Assembly (NCBI RefSeq): GCF_001598255.1
Contig: NZ_BCYP01000038.1
Span: 1 to 64,000, forward strand
Direction: 5' to 3'
Length of the DNA stretch: 64,000 nt
Source of the DNA: Mitsuaria chitosanitabida ATCC BAA-476 = NBRC 102408
Lineage (GTDB): Bacteria > Pseudomonadota > Gammaproteobacteria > Burkholderiales > Burkholderiaceae_C
Below are positions 38,849-49,060 of this stretch, piece by piece (positions within the stretch are counted from its first letter, which is position 1; each line of letters opens with the position of its first letter). Under the pieces are notes generated by a model. That model did not search any database. It was not told the DNA's origin and was given only the letters and a program-made list of their open reading frames with translations. Position numbers and translations under genes: made by a program.

Positions 38849-39859
38849 TCAGGCGGCCGAAGCCTTCTCCGCTTCCGCCTTCTCCAACGCGGCGTGGGCC
38901 TGCTGGTCGGCGTGGTAGCTGGAGCGCACCATCGCGCCGACGGCGGCGTGGGTGAAGCCCATCTTGTAGGCCTCTTCCTCAAACATCTTGAAGGTGTCCG
39001 GGTGCACGTAGCGGCGCACCGGCAGGTGGTGGCCCGACGGCGCCAGGTACTGGCCGATCGTCAGCATGTCGATGTTGTGCTCGCGCATGTCGCGCATGAC
39101 CTGGAGGATCTCCTCGTCGGTCTCGCCCAGGCCGACCATGATGCCGCTCTTGGTCGGGACGCCCGGAACCGCTTCCTTGAAGCGCTTGAGCAGGTTCAGG
39201 CTGAACTGGTAGTCCGAGCCCGGACGCGCTTCCTTGTACAGGCGCGGCGCGGTCTCGAGGTTGTGGTTCATCACGTCGGGGGGAGCGGCCTTCAGGATGT
39301 CCAGCGCGCGGTCCATGCGGCCGCGGAAGTCGGGCACCAGCACCTCGATCTGCGTCAGCGGGCTCAGCTCGCGCACCTTGCGGATGCACTCGGCGAAGTG
39401 GCCGGCGCCGCCGTCGCGCAGATCGTCGCGGTCCACGCTGGTGATCACGACGTAGTTCAGCTTCAGCGCCGCGATGGTCTTGGCCAGATTCAGCGGCTCG
39501 TCCACGTCCAGCGGATCCGGCCGGCCGTGGCCGACGTCGCAGAACGGGCAGCGGCGGGTGCACTTGTCACCCATGATCATGAAGGTGGCCGTGCCCTTGC
39601 CGAAGCACTCGCCGATGTTGGGGCAGGAGGCTTCCTCGCAGACCGTGTGCAGCTTGTGCTCGCGCAGGATCTGCTTGATCTCGTAGAAGCGCGTGCTGGG
39701 GGAGCCCGCCTTCACGCGGATCCAGTCGGGCTTCTTCAGCTGCTCGGCGGGCACGATCTTGATCGGGATCCGCGCCGTCTTGGCCTGGGCCTTCTGCTTG
39801 GCGGTCGCGTCGTAGTCGGACGCGCTCTTGGCTTCGTGGGTGACGTTTTCGGTTGCCAT
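38849..39859 (-). CDS. lipA: Lipoyl synthase
   Basis: A 336-residue radical-SAM enzyme that inserts two sulfurs into octanoyl groups on E2 and H proteins. Both iron-sulfur sites are complete: the auxiliary cluster C74, C79, C85 ([12 protein letters not shown]) and the radical-SAM triad C100, C104, C107 (CTRRCPFC), with the conserved Ser in VRSSYHAD near the end. The first 40 residues are a polar extension usual in Burkholderiales. It lies 31 bases downstream of lipB, in the same operon. Confidence 0.97.
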   Translation of the reverse strand: MATENVTHEAKSASDYDATAKQKAQAKTARIPIKIVPAEQLKKPDWIRVKAGSPSTRFYEIKQILREHKLHTVCEEASCPNIGECFGKGTATFMIMGDKCTRRCPFCDVGHGRPDPLDVDEPLNLAKTIAALKLNYVVITSVDRDDLRDGGAGHFAECIRKVRELSPLTQIEVLVPDFRGRMDRALDILKAAPPDVMNHNLETAPRLYKEARPGSDYQFSLNLLKRFKEAVPGVPTKSGIMVGLGETDEEILQVMRDMREHNIDMLTIGQYLAPSGHHLPVRRYVHPDTFKMFEEEAYKMGFTHAAVGAMVRSSYHADQQAHAALEKAEAEKASAA

Positions 39860-39890
39860 CAGGCGTTCTCTCGGTTGCCGTGGTCGGGCC

Positions 39891-40559
39891 TCAGGGTTCC
39901 AGCTGCGCGGCGAGCCGTTCAGCGAACCGCTGGGCCACCGTGGCCCAGTCCGTGAAAACCCCGAGTGTACCGAGGTCCACCGTTTGGAGCCCTGCGTAGC
40001 CGCACGGATTGATGCCCAGGTAGGGCTTCAGGTCCATCGCGACATTCAGCGCCACGCCGTGGTACGTGCAGTGCCGGCTGATCTTGATCCCGAGCGCCGC
40101 GACCTTGCCCAGCCCCCGGAACGGGTCCGCCGGATCGGCCGGCCCGGTCAGGGCGGCATGCGCCCCCGGATCGTCCACCCGCACGTAGATGCCGGGCGCG
40201 CCGGCCACCCGGTGACCGGTCACGCCGAAACCCTCCAGCGTCTGGATGACGGCGGTTTCGAGGCGGAAGACGTATTCTTTGACGAAGATGCCGAGGCGTT
40301 TGAGGTCGATCAGCGGATAGGCGACCACCTGGCCCGGCCCGTGATAGGTGACCTGGCCGCCGCGGTTGGTCTGGACGACCGGGATGCCCTGGGCATCGAG
40401 CACGTGATCGGCCTGCCCCGCCAGCCCCTGCGTGTAGACGGGGTCGAACTCGCAGAGCCAGAGTTCATCGGGGGTGTCGGGGCCGCGGGCGTCGGTGAAG
40501 GCGCGCATCGCCTCCAGCGTGGCCGCGTAGTCGACGCGGCCCAGGGTCTTGATCAGCAT
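39891..40559 (-). CDS. lipB: Octanoyl-[acyl-carrier-protein]:protein N-octanoyltransferase
   Basis: A 222-residue enzyme that moves octanoate from acyl-ACP to lipoyl domains, supplying Lip[13 protein letters not shown] (66-77) is the substrate loop. The catalytic pair is K159 ([11 protein letters not shown]) and C186 (GINPCGY). An insert of about 20 residues (130-150) sits between GIYVRV and GKVAALG. ATG 40559 is the family start. Operon with lipA, divergent from the Sel1 gene. Confidence 0.97.
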   Translation of the reverse strand: MLIKTLGRVDYAATLEAMRAFTDARGPDTPDELWLCEFDPVYTQGLAGQADHVLDAQGIPVVQTNRGGQVTYHGPGQVVAYPLIDLKRLGIFVKEYVFRLETAVIQTLEGFGVTGHRVAGAPGIYVRVDDPGAHAALTGPADPADPFRGLGKVAALGIKISRHCTYHGVALNVAMDLKPYLGINPCGYAGLQTVDLGTLGVFTDWATVAQRFAERLAAQLEP

Positions 40560-40565
40560 CCCGGC

Positions 40566-40590
40566 ATGCTAGCCGCGATGGGCCTAGCAT
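40566..40590. promoter_or_regulatory. Inverted repeat between lipB and the Sel1 gene
   Basis: atgctag and ctagcat are perfect inverted arms 11 bases apart in the 61-base divergent intergenic region. It could be an operator shared by both genes. Weak evidence. Confidence 0.25.
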
Positions 40591-40620
40591 CGCCCGCATC
40601 CGGACATTCAGGAGTGCGCC

Positions 40621-41400
40621 ATGTCGCGCCGCATCCCCGCCTTCACCCCATCGGTGCTCGCCCTCGGACTTGGCCTCGGACTGGCGCTCGCGGGGCTCGG
40701 CTCAGCGTTCGGGGCGACCGCCGTCCATGCGGCGACGGCGACCATGACGGCGACGACAAACGCGACGGCGGTCCCGTCGTCGAAGGCCGCCGCCTCGGCA
40801 CCCGCCACGGGCCTCACACTGGAACAGGCGCTCGACACCTACGAGCGCGGCGACCTGCTGCGGGCGGAGCGTCAGTTCCGGACGCTCTCCCAGCGCGGCT
40901 TGCCACTCGGCGACTACAACCTGGCCATGATGCATCTGCGCGGCGAGGTGTCCCGGCCCGATCTCAAGCTGGCCCGGGAGCTGCTGGTGCGCGCCGCGGG
41001 ACGCGGCCTGGTGCGCGCGGAGTTGGCGCTGGGCTCGTATCACGAGCAGGGCGAGGACGGAAAGCCCGATCTGGTCCAGGCCCAGTCCTGGTATCTGAAG
41101 GCCGCCGAGCACGGCAGCGTCGATGCGCAGGTCGCCGTGGCGACCGCGTTCTATCTGGGTCGAGGGGCGGAAAAGGATCCGACGCAGGCCGCGACCTGGT
41201 ACCGCGAGGCGGCCAAGGGCGGCGATGTCGGCGCGCAATACCTGATCGCGTCGATGTACGAGACGGGCTTGGGCGTGGACCGGGACCTGCGCCTAGCGCG
41301 CTACTGGTACGACATCGCCGCGCGCAACGGGGACGAGGCGGCGCCCTACAAGCTCAAGGCCGTCGACGACGCGATCGCCGCCGCGGCCGGCGCGGTGTGA
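40621..41400 (+). CDS. Sel1-repeat (TPR-like) periplasmic protein
   Basis: A 259-residue protein with a signal peptide (about 1-37, ending AVHAA), an Ala/Thr linker and four to five Sel1-type helical repeats of 36 residues (for example LAMMHLRGE, LALGSYHEQGE, VAVATAFYLGRGAEKDP, LIASMYETGLGVDRDL). Such repeats mediate protein-protein contacts at the envelope. Partner unknown. aggag precedes the ATG. It is flanked by lipB (divergent) and the DUF493 gene (convergent), which does not reveal its role. Confidence 0.85.
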   Translation: MSRRIPAFTPSVLALGLGLGLALAGLGSAFGATAVHAATATMTATTNATAVPSSKAAASAPATGLTLEQALDTYERGDLLRAERQFRTLSQRGLPLGDYNLAMMHLRGEVSRPDLKLARELLVRAAGRGLVRAELALGSYHEQGEDGKPDLVQAQSWYLKAAEHGSVDAQVAVATAFYLGRGAEKDPTQAATWYREAAKGGDVGAQYLIASMYETGLGVDRDLRLARYWYDIAARNGDEAAPYKLKAVDDAIAAAAGAV

Positions 41401-41407
41401 GCCTCGC

Positions 41408-41698
41408 TCAGAGGACCACCTTCACCATCGGGTGGGTCGTGAGCGTGCGGTACAGCTCGTCGAGCTGCTCGCGGCTGGTCGCCGTGACCGTGATGGTCAC
41501 GCCCAGGTAGTTGCCGCCCTTGCTCGGGCGCTGCTCGACGGTCCCGGCATCGAAGGCCGGATCGAACTGTCGCGCGACGCTGACGATGGCCTCGACGAAG
41601 CCCTCGACATGCGCCCCCATCACCTTGATGGGGAACTGCGAGGGGTACTCGATGAGCGACTGCTCGGGCGGGATCGGCGCGTTGGTGTAGTGGGTCAT
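41408..41698 (-). CDS. ybeD: DUF493/YbeD family protein
   Basis: A 96-residue ACT-like small protein (YPSQFPIKVMG, then RQFDPAF, RPSKGGNYLGVTITVTA). YbeD homologues commonly sit between dacA and lipB, as here, and are proposed to link lipoylation with cell-wall genes; the mechanism is unknown. The start follows the aminotransferase stop by 24 bases, so it belongs to that unit. Confidence 0.9.
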   Translation of the reverse strand: MTHYTNAPIPPEQSLIEYPSQFPIKVMGAHVEGFVEAIVSVARQFDPAFDAGTVEQRPSKGGNYLGVTITVTATSREQLDELYRTLTTHPMVKVVL

Positions 41699-41722
41699 GA
41701 TGGGAAATTCAAATAGGGGCGA

Positions 41723-42604
41723 TCAGCGGCCTTGCAAGAGCTTGGCCCGCTGGTAGGCCTCGTAGAGCTTCGAATAGACGGGCCCGGGCTTGCCGCGCAG
41801 CGCGCCATGACCGACGGGCTCGTGGTCCAGCCGCGTCACCGCCGCGATCTCCTTGCTGGCCGAGGTCAGCAGGATCTCGTCGGCCGTGGTCAGCTCGGTC
41901 TCGGCGATGGGGCGCAGGTTGCAGGCGATGCCCAGCTCCTCGCAGAACTCGCGCAGCAGGCCCACGCGCACGCCCTCGAGCAGCAGCTCCCCCGGAGGGG
42001 GCGTCAGCAGCGCGCCGTCGCGCACCACCCACACATTGCTCGCCGAGCCCTCGGTCAGGAAGCCGTCGCGGATCAGCAGCGTCTCGTCCGCGCCCTGGTC
42101 CGCCGACATCTGCCGCGCCAGCACATTGCCCAGCAGCGAGGTGCTCTTGATGTCGCCCCGCTGCCAGCGGAAGTCGCGCGCGGTCACGCAGGCCAGGCCC
42201 TGATGTCGCTTCTCCGCGCTGATCGCCACCAGCGGCTGCGTGTAGGCGAGCACCGTGGGCTCGATGTCCCTGGGCATCGCGTGATCGCGGGGGGCGACGC
42301 CGCGCGTGACCTGCAGGTAGATGGTCTGGTCCTCGACCTCCGGCAGGTGCGCCACCAGGCTGTGGAACAGGTCCAGCCAGGCCTCGCGCTCGTAGGGGTC
42401 CTCGATGCGCAGCGACCTCAGGCTGTGGCTCAGGCGGTCCAGGTGGGCCTCGACGCGGAACAGCCGTCGGCCGTAGACCGGGATGGCCTCGTACACGCCG
42501 TCGCCGAAGAGGAAGCCGCGGTCCATCACCGGCACCTTGGCATCGCCGAGGCGGCCGAGGTGGCCGTTCAGGTAGCAGGGCAGATCGGTCCAGGGCATCG
42601 TCAT
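41723..42604 (-). CDS. D-amino-acid aminotransferase (PLP fold type IV)
   Basis: A 293-residue PLP enzyme expected to make D-amino acids from 2-oxo acids for peptidoglycan. It has YLNGHLGRLGDAKVPVMDRGFLFGDGVYEA near the start (over 25 residues matching the Dat family), the Schiff-base Lys K153 (DIKSTSLLGN) and ASNVWVV with the phosphate-binding tail. The start at 42604 is chosen because gggag lies six bases ahead. Its place between dacA and ybeD supports the cell-wall role. Branched-chain or aminodeoxychorismate lyase relatives share this fold, so the substrate is inferred. Confidence 0.88.
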   Translation of the reverse strand: MTMPWTDLPCYLNGHLGRLGDAKVPVMDRGFLFGDGVYEAIPVYGRRLFRVEAHLDRLSHSLRSLRIEDPYEREAWLDLFHSLVAHLPEVEDQTIYLQVTRGVAPRDHAMPRDIEPTVLAYTQPLVAISAEKRHQGLACVTARDFRWQRGDIKSTSLLGNVLARQMSADQGADETLLIRDGFLTEGSASNVWVVRDGALLTPPPGELLLEGVRVGLLREFCEELGIACNLRPIAETELTTADEILLTSASKEIAAVTRLDHEPVGHGALRGKPGPVYSKLYEAYQRAKLLQGR

Positions 42605-42711
42605 CGCGGGCTCCCGTGGCGTCATGGAAAGAATCGTCGCGACCCGGCCATCGACTGTACGCCGCTGGCCCGGCCCGCCAACCCCGGCAAGCGAGGGGCC
42701 TTGGCCGGCGC

Positions 42712-42739
42712 AAAACAAAGCCGGCCCCGAAGGGCCGGC
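42712..42739 (-). terminator. Terminator of dacA
   Basis: On the minus strand gccggccc-ttcg-gggccggc is followed by tttgtttt. It ends the dacA transcript before the aminotransferase gene, so the two are separate units. Confidence 0.85.
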
Positions 42740-42745
42740 GCGGAC

Positions 42746-42783
42746 ATCGAGCGATCGCTCGATCAAGCCGTCAAGCGATCGCT
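42746..42783. repeat. Palindrome pair in the dacA 3' region
   Basis: atcgagcgatcgctcgat (42746-42763) is a perfect 18-base palindrome. Its core agcgatcgct recurs at 42774-42783. Both are between the dacA stop and its terminator. Possibly a stem in the mRNA or a methylation-rich site. No known function. Confidence 0.4.
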
Positions 42784-42807
42784 CCTGGAAGCGACCTCAT
42801 CGCAGGC

Positions 42808-43974
42808 TCACTTGATCCACAGACGGATCGCGTCCCAGGCGCGGCCGAAGATGCCGGCCAGCGGGACTTCCTGCAGCACCACCAGCGGCACCTCGGCCAC
42901 GGGCGCGCCCGAGGCCGTGGTCACCTTCAGCGTGCCCACGCGCTGGTTCAGCGCCAGCGGAGCGACCAGCGGATCGGTGCGCTGGATGTCGGTCTTGAGC
43001 TTGCCGCCCTCGCCGCGCGGCACGGCCACGAACACGGCGTCGGCCGCGCCCAGCTTGGCCTCGGGGCTCGCGCCCTTCCACACCTTGACGGTCGTGATGG
43101 GCTGGTTCTTCTCGAACAGGCGCACCGCATCAAAGGCGGCGTAGCCCCAGTTCAGCAGCTTCTGGCTCTCGGTCGCGCGGGCTTCCTTGGAGGCCGTGCC
43201 CATCACCACGCTCAGCAGACGGCGCTTGCCGTTGGGCACCTCGCGCTGCGCGCTCACCGCCAGGCAGTAGCCCGCGGCATCGGTGTAGCCGGTCTTGCCG
43301 CCGTCCACCGACGGGTCGCGGCCCAGCAGCATGTTGCGGTTGAACTGGCGGATCTTGTTGAAGGTGTACTCGCGCTTGGAGTAGTACTCGGCGTAGTACT
43401 GCGGATGGTCCTGGATCACGTGGGCGAAGACCACGGCGATGTCGCGCGCCGAGGTCTTGTGACCCGGAGCGGTGATGCCGGTGACGTTGGTGAACGAGGT
43501 GTTCTTCAGGCCCCAGGCCTGCGCCTGCTTGTTCATCATGGAGACGAACTGCTCGACGGTACCGCCGACGGCCTCGGCCAGCGCGACGGAGGCGTCGTTG
43601 CCCGACTGGATGATCATGCCGCGGATCAGCTCGTCGACCTTGGGCGTCATCGTGGTGTCGATGAACATCAGCGACGGATCGCCCTTGCGCTCGTCCCAGG
43701 CGCGCTTGGACACGGTCACCGTCTGGTCCAGCGTCAGGCGCTTGGCCTTGATCGCGTCGAACACGATGTAGGCCGTCATCAGCTTGGTCAGCGAGGCCGG
43801 ATCCTGCGGGACGTCGGCGTCGCGCTCGGCCAGGGTCTGGTGCGTGGTCAGGTCCAGCAGGACGTAGTTGCGGGCCGCGATCTCGGGCGGCGTCAGCGCC
43901 TGCGCCGAGGCGCCGTTCATCAGGAAGCCGGACAGACCCACGCCGAGGGCCAGGGAAGCAAGGAATCGTTTCAT
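42808..43974 (-). CDS. dacA: D-alanyl-D-alanine carboxypeptidase (PBP5/6)
   Basis: A 388-residue peptidoglycan carboxypeptidase, exported and then held to the inner membrane by a C-terminal amphipathic helix (IFGRAWDAIRLW). All serine-enzyme motifs are present: S61xxK64 (PASLTKLM), S124-G-N126 and K227-T-G (DGGKTGYTD). The signal peptide is cleaved near NGASAQA. ATG 43974 starts the signal; an in-frame extension upstream is not family-like. It has its own terminator and heads the dacA-dat-ybeD-lipB-lipA neighbourhood typical of the order. Confidence 0.96.
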   Translation of the reverse strand: MKRFLASLALGVGLSGFLMNGASAQALTPPEIAARNYVLLDLTTHQTLAERDADVPQDPASLTKLMTAYIVFDAIKAKRLTLDQTVTVSKRAWDERKGDPSLMFIDTTMTPKVDELIRGMIIQSGNDASVALAEAVGGTVEQFVSMMNKQAQAWGLKNTSFTNVTGITAPGHKTSARDIAVVFAHVIQDHPQYYAEYYSKREYTFNKIRQFNRNMLLGRDPSVDGGKTGYTDAAGYCLAVSAQREVPNGKRRLLSVVMGTASKEARATESQKLLNWGYAAFDAVRLFEKNQPITTVKVWKGASPEAKLGAADAVFVAVPRGEGGKLKTDIQRTDPLVAPLALNQRVGTLKVTTASGAPVAEVPLVVLQEVPLAGIFGRAWDAIRLWIK

Positions 43975-43987
43975 TCGGAGGAAGTCC

Positions 43988-44623
43988 TCAGATGCGCGCG
44001 ACGCCGGCGGGATGCCAGCTGCGCAACACCAGGTTCTTGAGCAGCGGCAACTGCCCATGGAAGAAATGCCCGACACCGGGCACCACGATGACCGGCAGCG
44101 CCTGCGGGCGCGCCCAGTCCAGCACCGCCTGCAGCGGCACCACATCGTCCTGTTCGCCGTGGATCACGACGGTATCGGCGGGCACGGTGGCCACGCCGAA
44201 GCGGCTCGCGGCCGGGCCCACCAGCAGCAGGCGCTCAGCCGGCTGCGCCAGCTGGAGCGCCGCCTGCGACGCGACGAAGCCGCCGAAGGAGAAGCCCGCC
44301 AACGCCAGCGGCTGCGCCGGATCGCGGAACTCGGCGATCACGGCCGAGGCGTCGTCGACCTCGCCGCGGCCCTCGTCCCAGCCGCCCTCCGACTGGCCGA
44401 TGCCGCGGAAGTTGAAGCGCACCGCGCGGTAGCCCAGATGGACGAAGGCGCGCGCGATGGTCTGCACCACCTTGTTGTCCATCGTGCCGCCCTGCGTGGG
44501 ATTGGGGTGGCAGATCACCACCACGCCGCGCAGCGGGCCGGCGTCGACCGCGGGCTCGTCGACGGCGCATTCGATCGCGCCGGCCGGACCGGCGATCAGC
44601 CGGCGCTGGGTCTGTGCATTCAT
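43988..44623 (-). CDS. Alpha/beta hydrolase (COG2945-type)
   Basis: A 211-residue cytosolic hydrolase: oxyanion part VVICHPNPTQGGTMDNKVV, nucleophile elbow LAGFSFGGFV and C-terminal catalytic His in VPGVGHFFHGQ. Small prolyl or general esterase-like enzymes of this COG act on unknown esters. The stop is 13 bases before dacA starts, and the ferredoxin stop lies 13 bases upstream of its start, so all three may be co-transcribed with dacA. Confidence 0.85.
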   Translation of the reverse strand: MNAQTQRRLIAGPAGAIECAVDEPAVDAGPLRGVVVICHPNPTQGGTMDNKVVQTIARAFVHLGYRAVRFNFRGIGQSEGGWDEGRGEVDDASAVIAEFRDPAQPLALAGFSFGGFVASQAALQLAQPAERLLLVGPAASRFGVATVPADTVVIHGEQDDVVPLQAVLDWARPQALPVIVVPGVGHFFHGQLPLLKNLVLRSWHPAGVARI

Positions 44624-44636
44624 GACGCGCCCTTCC

Positions 44637-44969
44637 TCAGCGACCGATCGAGTCGTCCAGCACCAGGCGCTCGACGACCTGGCCGTTCTTCAGATGGCTC
44701 TCGACGATCTCGTCGATGTCGGCCTTGTCCACGAAGGAGTACCAGACCGCCTCGGGATACACGACCGCGACCGGGCCCCCGGCGCAACGGTCCAGGCAGC
44801 CCGCCTTGTTGACCCGCACGCCGCCCTTGCCGGCGAGCTTCTCGGCCTTGACGCGCTGCTTGCAGTGGTCGAAGGCCTCCTGCGCACCGTGCTGGGCGCA
44901 GGCGTTCTCGTTCTCGCGCTGGTTCAGGCAGAAGAAGATGTGGCGTTGGTAGTAGCTGGGGGAGCTCAT
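44637..44969 (-). CDS. Thioredoxin-like [2Fe-2S] ferredoxin
   Basis: A 110-residue thin ferredoxin with cluster ligands C14 and C24 (FFCLNQREN..ACAQ) and C58/C62 (GCLDRC), spaced as in the Shethna-type [2Fe-2S] family. An extra Cys at 36 is not a usual ligand. Electron donor and acceptor are not apparent. The start ATG overlaps the stop of the VanZ gene by four bases, so the two are coupled. Confidence 0.88.
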   Translation of the reverse strand: MSSPSYYQRHIFFCLNQRENENACAQHGAQEAFDHCKQRVKAEKLAGKGGVRVNKAGCLDRCAGGPVAVVYPEAVWYSFVDKADIDEIVESHLKNGQVVERLVLDDSIGR

Positions 44970-46210
44970 CGGGCGATTGTAGTTTCAGGGTTTCCACCAA
45001 GCGCCGGATCGTGCGCTTCTTCACGATCGACGGGCGAAGGCGAAGCCGCAGCTTGAGGCGGCGATGACGTCGGCGTCGCGGGCGGGGAGGTCGGTGGGGA
45101 CGTCGGCGGCGTCGGTGGGGGATCGCTCTGCGTCACGCCGTAGAGCAGCCAGGCCAGCGCGGCGAAGGGCCACACCCAGCCCACCCACTGCGCCAGCCCG
45201 TACATGTTGACGAAGCGCCCCTGCTCCCAGAACTGCAGGCTCTCGGTGAGGTAGGGATCCGAGGGCGCCTCGGCCACCAGGGCGATCAGCGCGGTCAGCA
45301 CGACTAAGCCCCAGGCGGCGCTCGCGCGGCGTGACATCAGGGCGGCCAGCAACGCCAGCACCCCGCCGATGGCCAGGCCCGGCGTGGTCGTCGGCGTCAG
45401 CCAGGCCCAGGCGTGATCGGGGCCGAAGTTCAGCAGCGTGGACCAGGCCGTCGACAGGATGCCCAGCAGCAAGGCGCCCAGCACCAGCAGGATCCGGCGA
45501 CGCCCGGGTCGCGCGACCGACAGCGCCAGCAGGCAGGGCGCCAGCAGGCCCATCGCGATGGCGATGGCCTCGAGGCCGGGCGGCAGGGGGAGGTCGTCGG
45601 GCAGGTCGCGGGGGACCAGTTCCCACGGGGTGTCAGCGAGCAGCAGCTCGGCCCATTCGCGCAGCCGCGGGAAGAGCTGCCCCAGTCCCAGCGGCAGCGG
45701 CGCCGGATAGAGCAGCCCGATCGGCCACAGCGCCAGCAAGGCCAGCGCGCCCGCGCTGTGCGGCACGAACCAGCGCTCGCGCCAGCCATCCCAGCGCTCC
45801 AGGCCGCCGAAGCGGTACAGCGCCCAGCCGCACAGCGCGCCGGCCCAGGCCCCGCCGCTGTTGAGCAGGAAGTCCGCCAGCGAAGGCACGCGGCCGGGCA
45901 GGAAGTACTGCAGCGTCTCCATCGAGAACGACAGCAGCGGCAGCCCGACCACCGCCAGCACCAGCGCGCGCCAGAGCCCGCCGCCGCTGCGGATCACCGC
46001 CGCGAAGCACAGCAGCCCCAGCGGCCAGTAGCCGACGACGTTGATCCAGATGTCGAACTTGCCCCAGTAGCGCGGCCAGGGCAGGCCGACCACGCCGGGC
46101 CAGGGCAGGCTCGGAGGGAGCCGCCAGGGCCAGAAGGGGTAGAGGCTGGCGTAGACGACCAGCACGGCGTAGCACAAGGCCAGCCAGGTGGCGGAGCTGC
46201 GCCGGCTCAT
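44966..46210 (-). CDS. VanZ-family membrane protein
   Basis: A 414-residue membrane protein. The first half (about 1-130) is the VanZ-like domain: LALCYAVLVVYASLYPFWPW, then IWINVVGYWPLGLL and LSFSMETLQYFLPGRVPSLAD. The second half has further helices and ends in a Pro/Ser/Thr-rich tail of about 55 residues. VanZ-domain proteins are linked to cell-surface stress and lipopolysaccharide remodelling, mostly with unknown mechanism. Its reading frame runs four bases into the ferredoxin gene. hemJ is seven bases upstream. Confidence 0.85.
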   Translation of the reverse strand: MSRRSSATWLALCYAVLVVYASLYPFWPWRLPPSLPWPGVVGLPWPRYWGKFDIWINVVGYWPLGLLCFAAVIRSGGGLWRALVLAVVGLPLLSFSMETLQYFLPGRVPSLADFLLNSGGAWAGALCGWALYRFGGLERWDGWRERWFVPHSAGALALLALWPIGLLYPAPLPLGLGQLFPRLREWAELLLADTPWELVPRDLPDDLPLPPGLEAIAIAMGLLAPCLLALSVARPGRRRILLVLGALLLGILSTAWSTLLNFGPDHAWAWLTPTTTPGLAIGGVLALLAALMSRRASAAWGLVVLTALIALVAEAPSDPYLTESLQFWEQGRFVNMYGLAQWVGWVWPFAALAWLLYGVTQSDPPPTPPTSPPTSPPATPTSSPPQAAASPSPVDREEAHDPALGGNPETTIAR

Positions 46211-46217
46211 CGTGTCG

Positions 46218-46646
46218 TCAGATCGGCTTGACGACCACCAGGATCACGATGGCCGCGAACAGCAGCACCGAGACCTCGTTGAACACGCGGTACCACTTGT
46301 GGCTGCGGCGATTGGCCATGAGCTCGAAGCGGCGCAGCATCGCGCGGCACATGTGGTGGTAGCCGATCACCAGCACCACCAGGGCCAGCTTGGCATGCAT
46401 CCAGCCGTTGCCCGGGCCGCGGCCGATGCCGTAGTACAGCCACAGCGTCAGCCCGAAGAGCAGCGCCAGCACCATGAGCATCGAGCTGAAGCGGTAGAGC
46501 TTCAGGCCCATGAGCAAGAGGCGCTCGCGCTCGGCGTGGCTGTCCTGCGGGACCATCGCCAGATTGACGAAGATGCGGGGAAGGTAGAAGAGGCCGGCGA
46601 ACCACGCGGCGACGAAGATGATGTGTAGCGCTTTGATCCAGAGCAT
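46218..46646 (-). CDS. hemJ: Protoporphyrinogen IX oxidase HemJ
   Basis: A 142-residue inner-membrane protein with four to five helices. Family markers are the N-terminal LWIKALHIIFVAAWFAGLFYLPRIFV (with the heme-ligand His), WMHAKLALVVLVIGYHHMCRAM and the final VVVKPI. HemJ oxidises protoporphyrinogen to protoporphyrin IX, the penultimate step of heme synthesis, in many proteobacteria lacking HemG or HemY. The start at 46646 opens this motif. It faces hemB across about 220 bases, which fits the pathway. Confidence 0.92.
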   Translation of the reverse strand: MLWIKALHIIFVAAWFAGLFYLPRIFVNLAMVPQDSHAERERLLLMGLKLYRFSSMLMVLALLFGLTLWLYYGIGRGPGNGWMHAKLALVVLVIGYHHMCRAMLRRFELMANRRSHKWYRVFNEVSVLLFAAIVILVVVKPI

Positions 46647-46667
46647 CGCGGCATTATGGACGGCGCG

Positions 46668-47875
<1,208 letters not shown>

Positions 47876-47919
47876 CCGGGGCGCTCGCCCCGCGGCACGC
47901 CCCCTGCCCTTCCGGACGC

Positions 47920-49014
47920 ATGCGCATCTTCCATCTCGGCGACAGCCTCTACGAAGAACTCGCGACCCTGCCCGAGGCGCTCCCCGCCGAGGGCTTCCTC
48001 TGGATCGGCCTGCCGCGGCGGGAATTCGAGCTGCAGCTCGCGACTTTGCAGCAGCGGCTGCAGCGCTGGACCGGCGCGCAGCTGCTGGACCTGCATGTGT
48101 CCGACCTGATGAACCAGCAGCTGCCCTCGCACTTCGACTACACCAGCTGGTATGACCTCATGGTCTTCCGCCGGCTGGCGACGATGGCCGGCAGTCAGCA
48201 CACCATGGCCGACGAGGAGCCCCACCGCCCCGCCGCGGTCGAGGAGGCCCTCAAGTCCATCGACACCAGCCCGGTCGGCTTCGCCGTCTTCGACCGCGTG
48301 CTGATCACGGTGCATCCCGGCGAATGCGCGCTGCGCGACTACTTCGCCAGCAAGCTGGGCGCGCAGCAGGAGGGCCGCGATCTGCGCGGCTCCACGCGGC
48401 TGCCCACCAGTCCGGCGGAGCTGATGCTGCGGATGGTCAACCACATGGTGGACAGCTACCTGGACCTGCGGCGCCTGCTGACGCGTCAGCTGACCGCGCT
48501 GCAGAACCTGCTGCTGGATCGGCGCGGGCATTTCCGCGACTGGACGGTGGTGCTGCTGGCGCGGGACACGCTCTCGCGCCTGGAGGACCTCTGCGAGGAC
48601 CAGCGCAGCGCGGTACAGGAATGGATCGACGCGCTGGGCGAATGGCCGGTCGGCGACGCCCATGCGGAGCGCGAGCGCGAGCTCTTGCGGGTCCGCTCTC
48701 GGGACGTGCTCGAGCACGTGGAGCGGGTGCTGTCGCATGTGCGGCGGCTGGAGACCTCGGCGGAGACCTCGGTGCAGATGCACTTCTCGCTGACGGGCGA
48801 GCGCACCAACAACATCATGCGGACGCTGACGGTGCTGACCGCCATCTTCCTGCCGTTGAACCTGATCACCGGCATCTTCGGCATGAACTTCGACACCCTG
48901 CCGCTGATCCACCGGGCCACCGGTTTCTGGATCGCCGCGGGCCTGATGCTGGTGCTGGCGATCGCGCTGGGCGCCTTCTTCTGGCGCAAGCGCTACCTCG
49001 GCACGCAGCAATGA
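47920..49014 (+). CDS. CorA-family divalent-metal transporter
   Basis: A 364-residue member of the CorA/ZntB family. A large cytosolic N-terminal funnel (1-300) is followed by two C-terminal helices (about 305-325 and 338-356), with the pore signature TGIFGMNFDTLPL. These proteins form pentamers that move Mg2+ (or Zn2+, Co2+). ATG 47920 lies 45 bases past the hemB stop, so it is probably transcribed with hemB. It ends in a hairpin shared with ybeY. Confidence 0.88.
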   Translation: MRIFHLGDSLYEELATLPEALPAEGFLWIGLPRREFELQLATLQQRLQRWTGAQLLDLHVSDLMNQQLPSHFDYTSWYDLMVFRRLATMAGSQHTMADEEPHRPAAVEEALKSIDTSPVGFAVFDRVLITVHPGECALRDYFASKLGAQQEGRDLRGSTRLPTSPAELMLRMVNHMVDSYLDLRRLLTRQLTALQNLLLDRRGHFRDWTVVLLARDTLSRLEDLCEDQRSAVQEWIDALGEWPVGDAHAERERELLRVRSRDVLEHVERVLSHVRRLETSAETSVQMHFSLTGERTNNIMRTLTVLTAIFLPLNLITGIFGMNFDTLPLIHRATGFWIAAGLMLVLAIALGAFFWRKRYLGTQQ

Positions 49015-49016
49015 AA

Positions 49017-49038
49017 AAGCGCGCCGAGCGGCGCGCTT
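49017..49038 (-). terminator. Terminator of ybeY (overlapping the end of the CorA gene)
   Basis: aagcgcgcc-gagc-ggcgcgctt forms nine pairs. On the minus strand it is followed by tttttca, ending the phoH-ybeY transcript. On the plus strand it comes right after the CorA stop. Confidence 0.8.
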
Positions 49039-49060
49039 GACCGTCCGGGCCCGATCGCCG

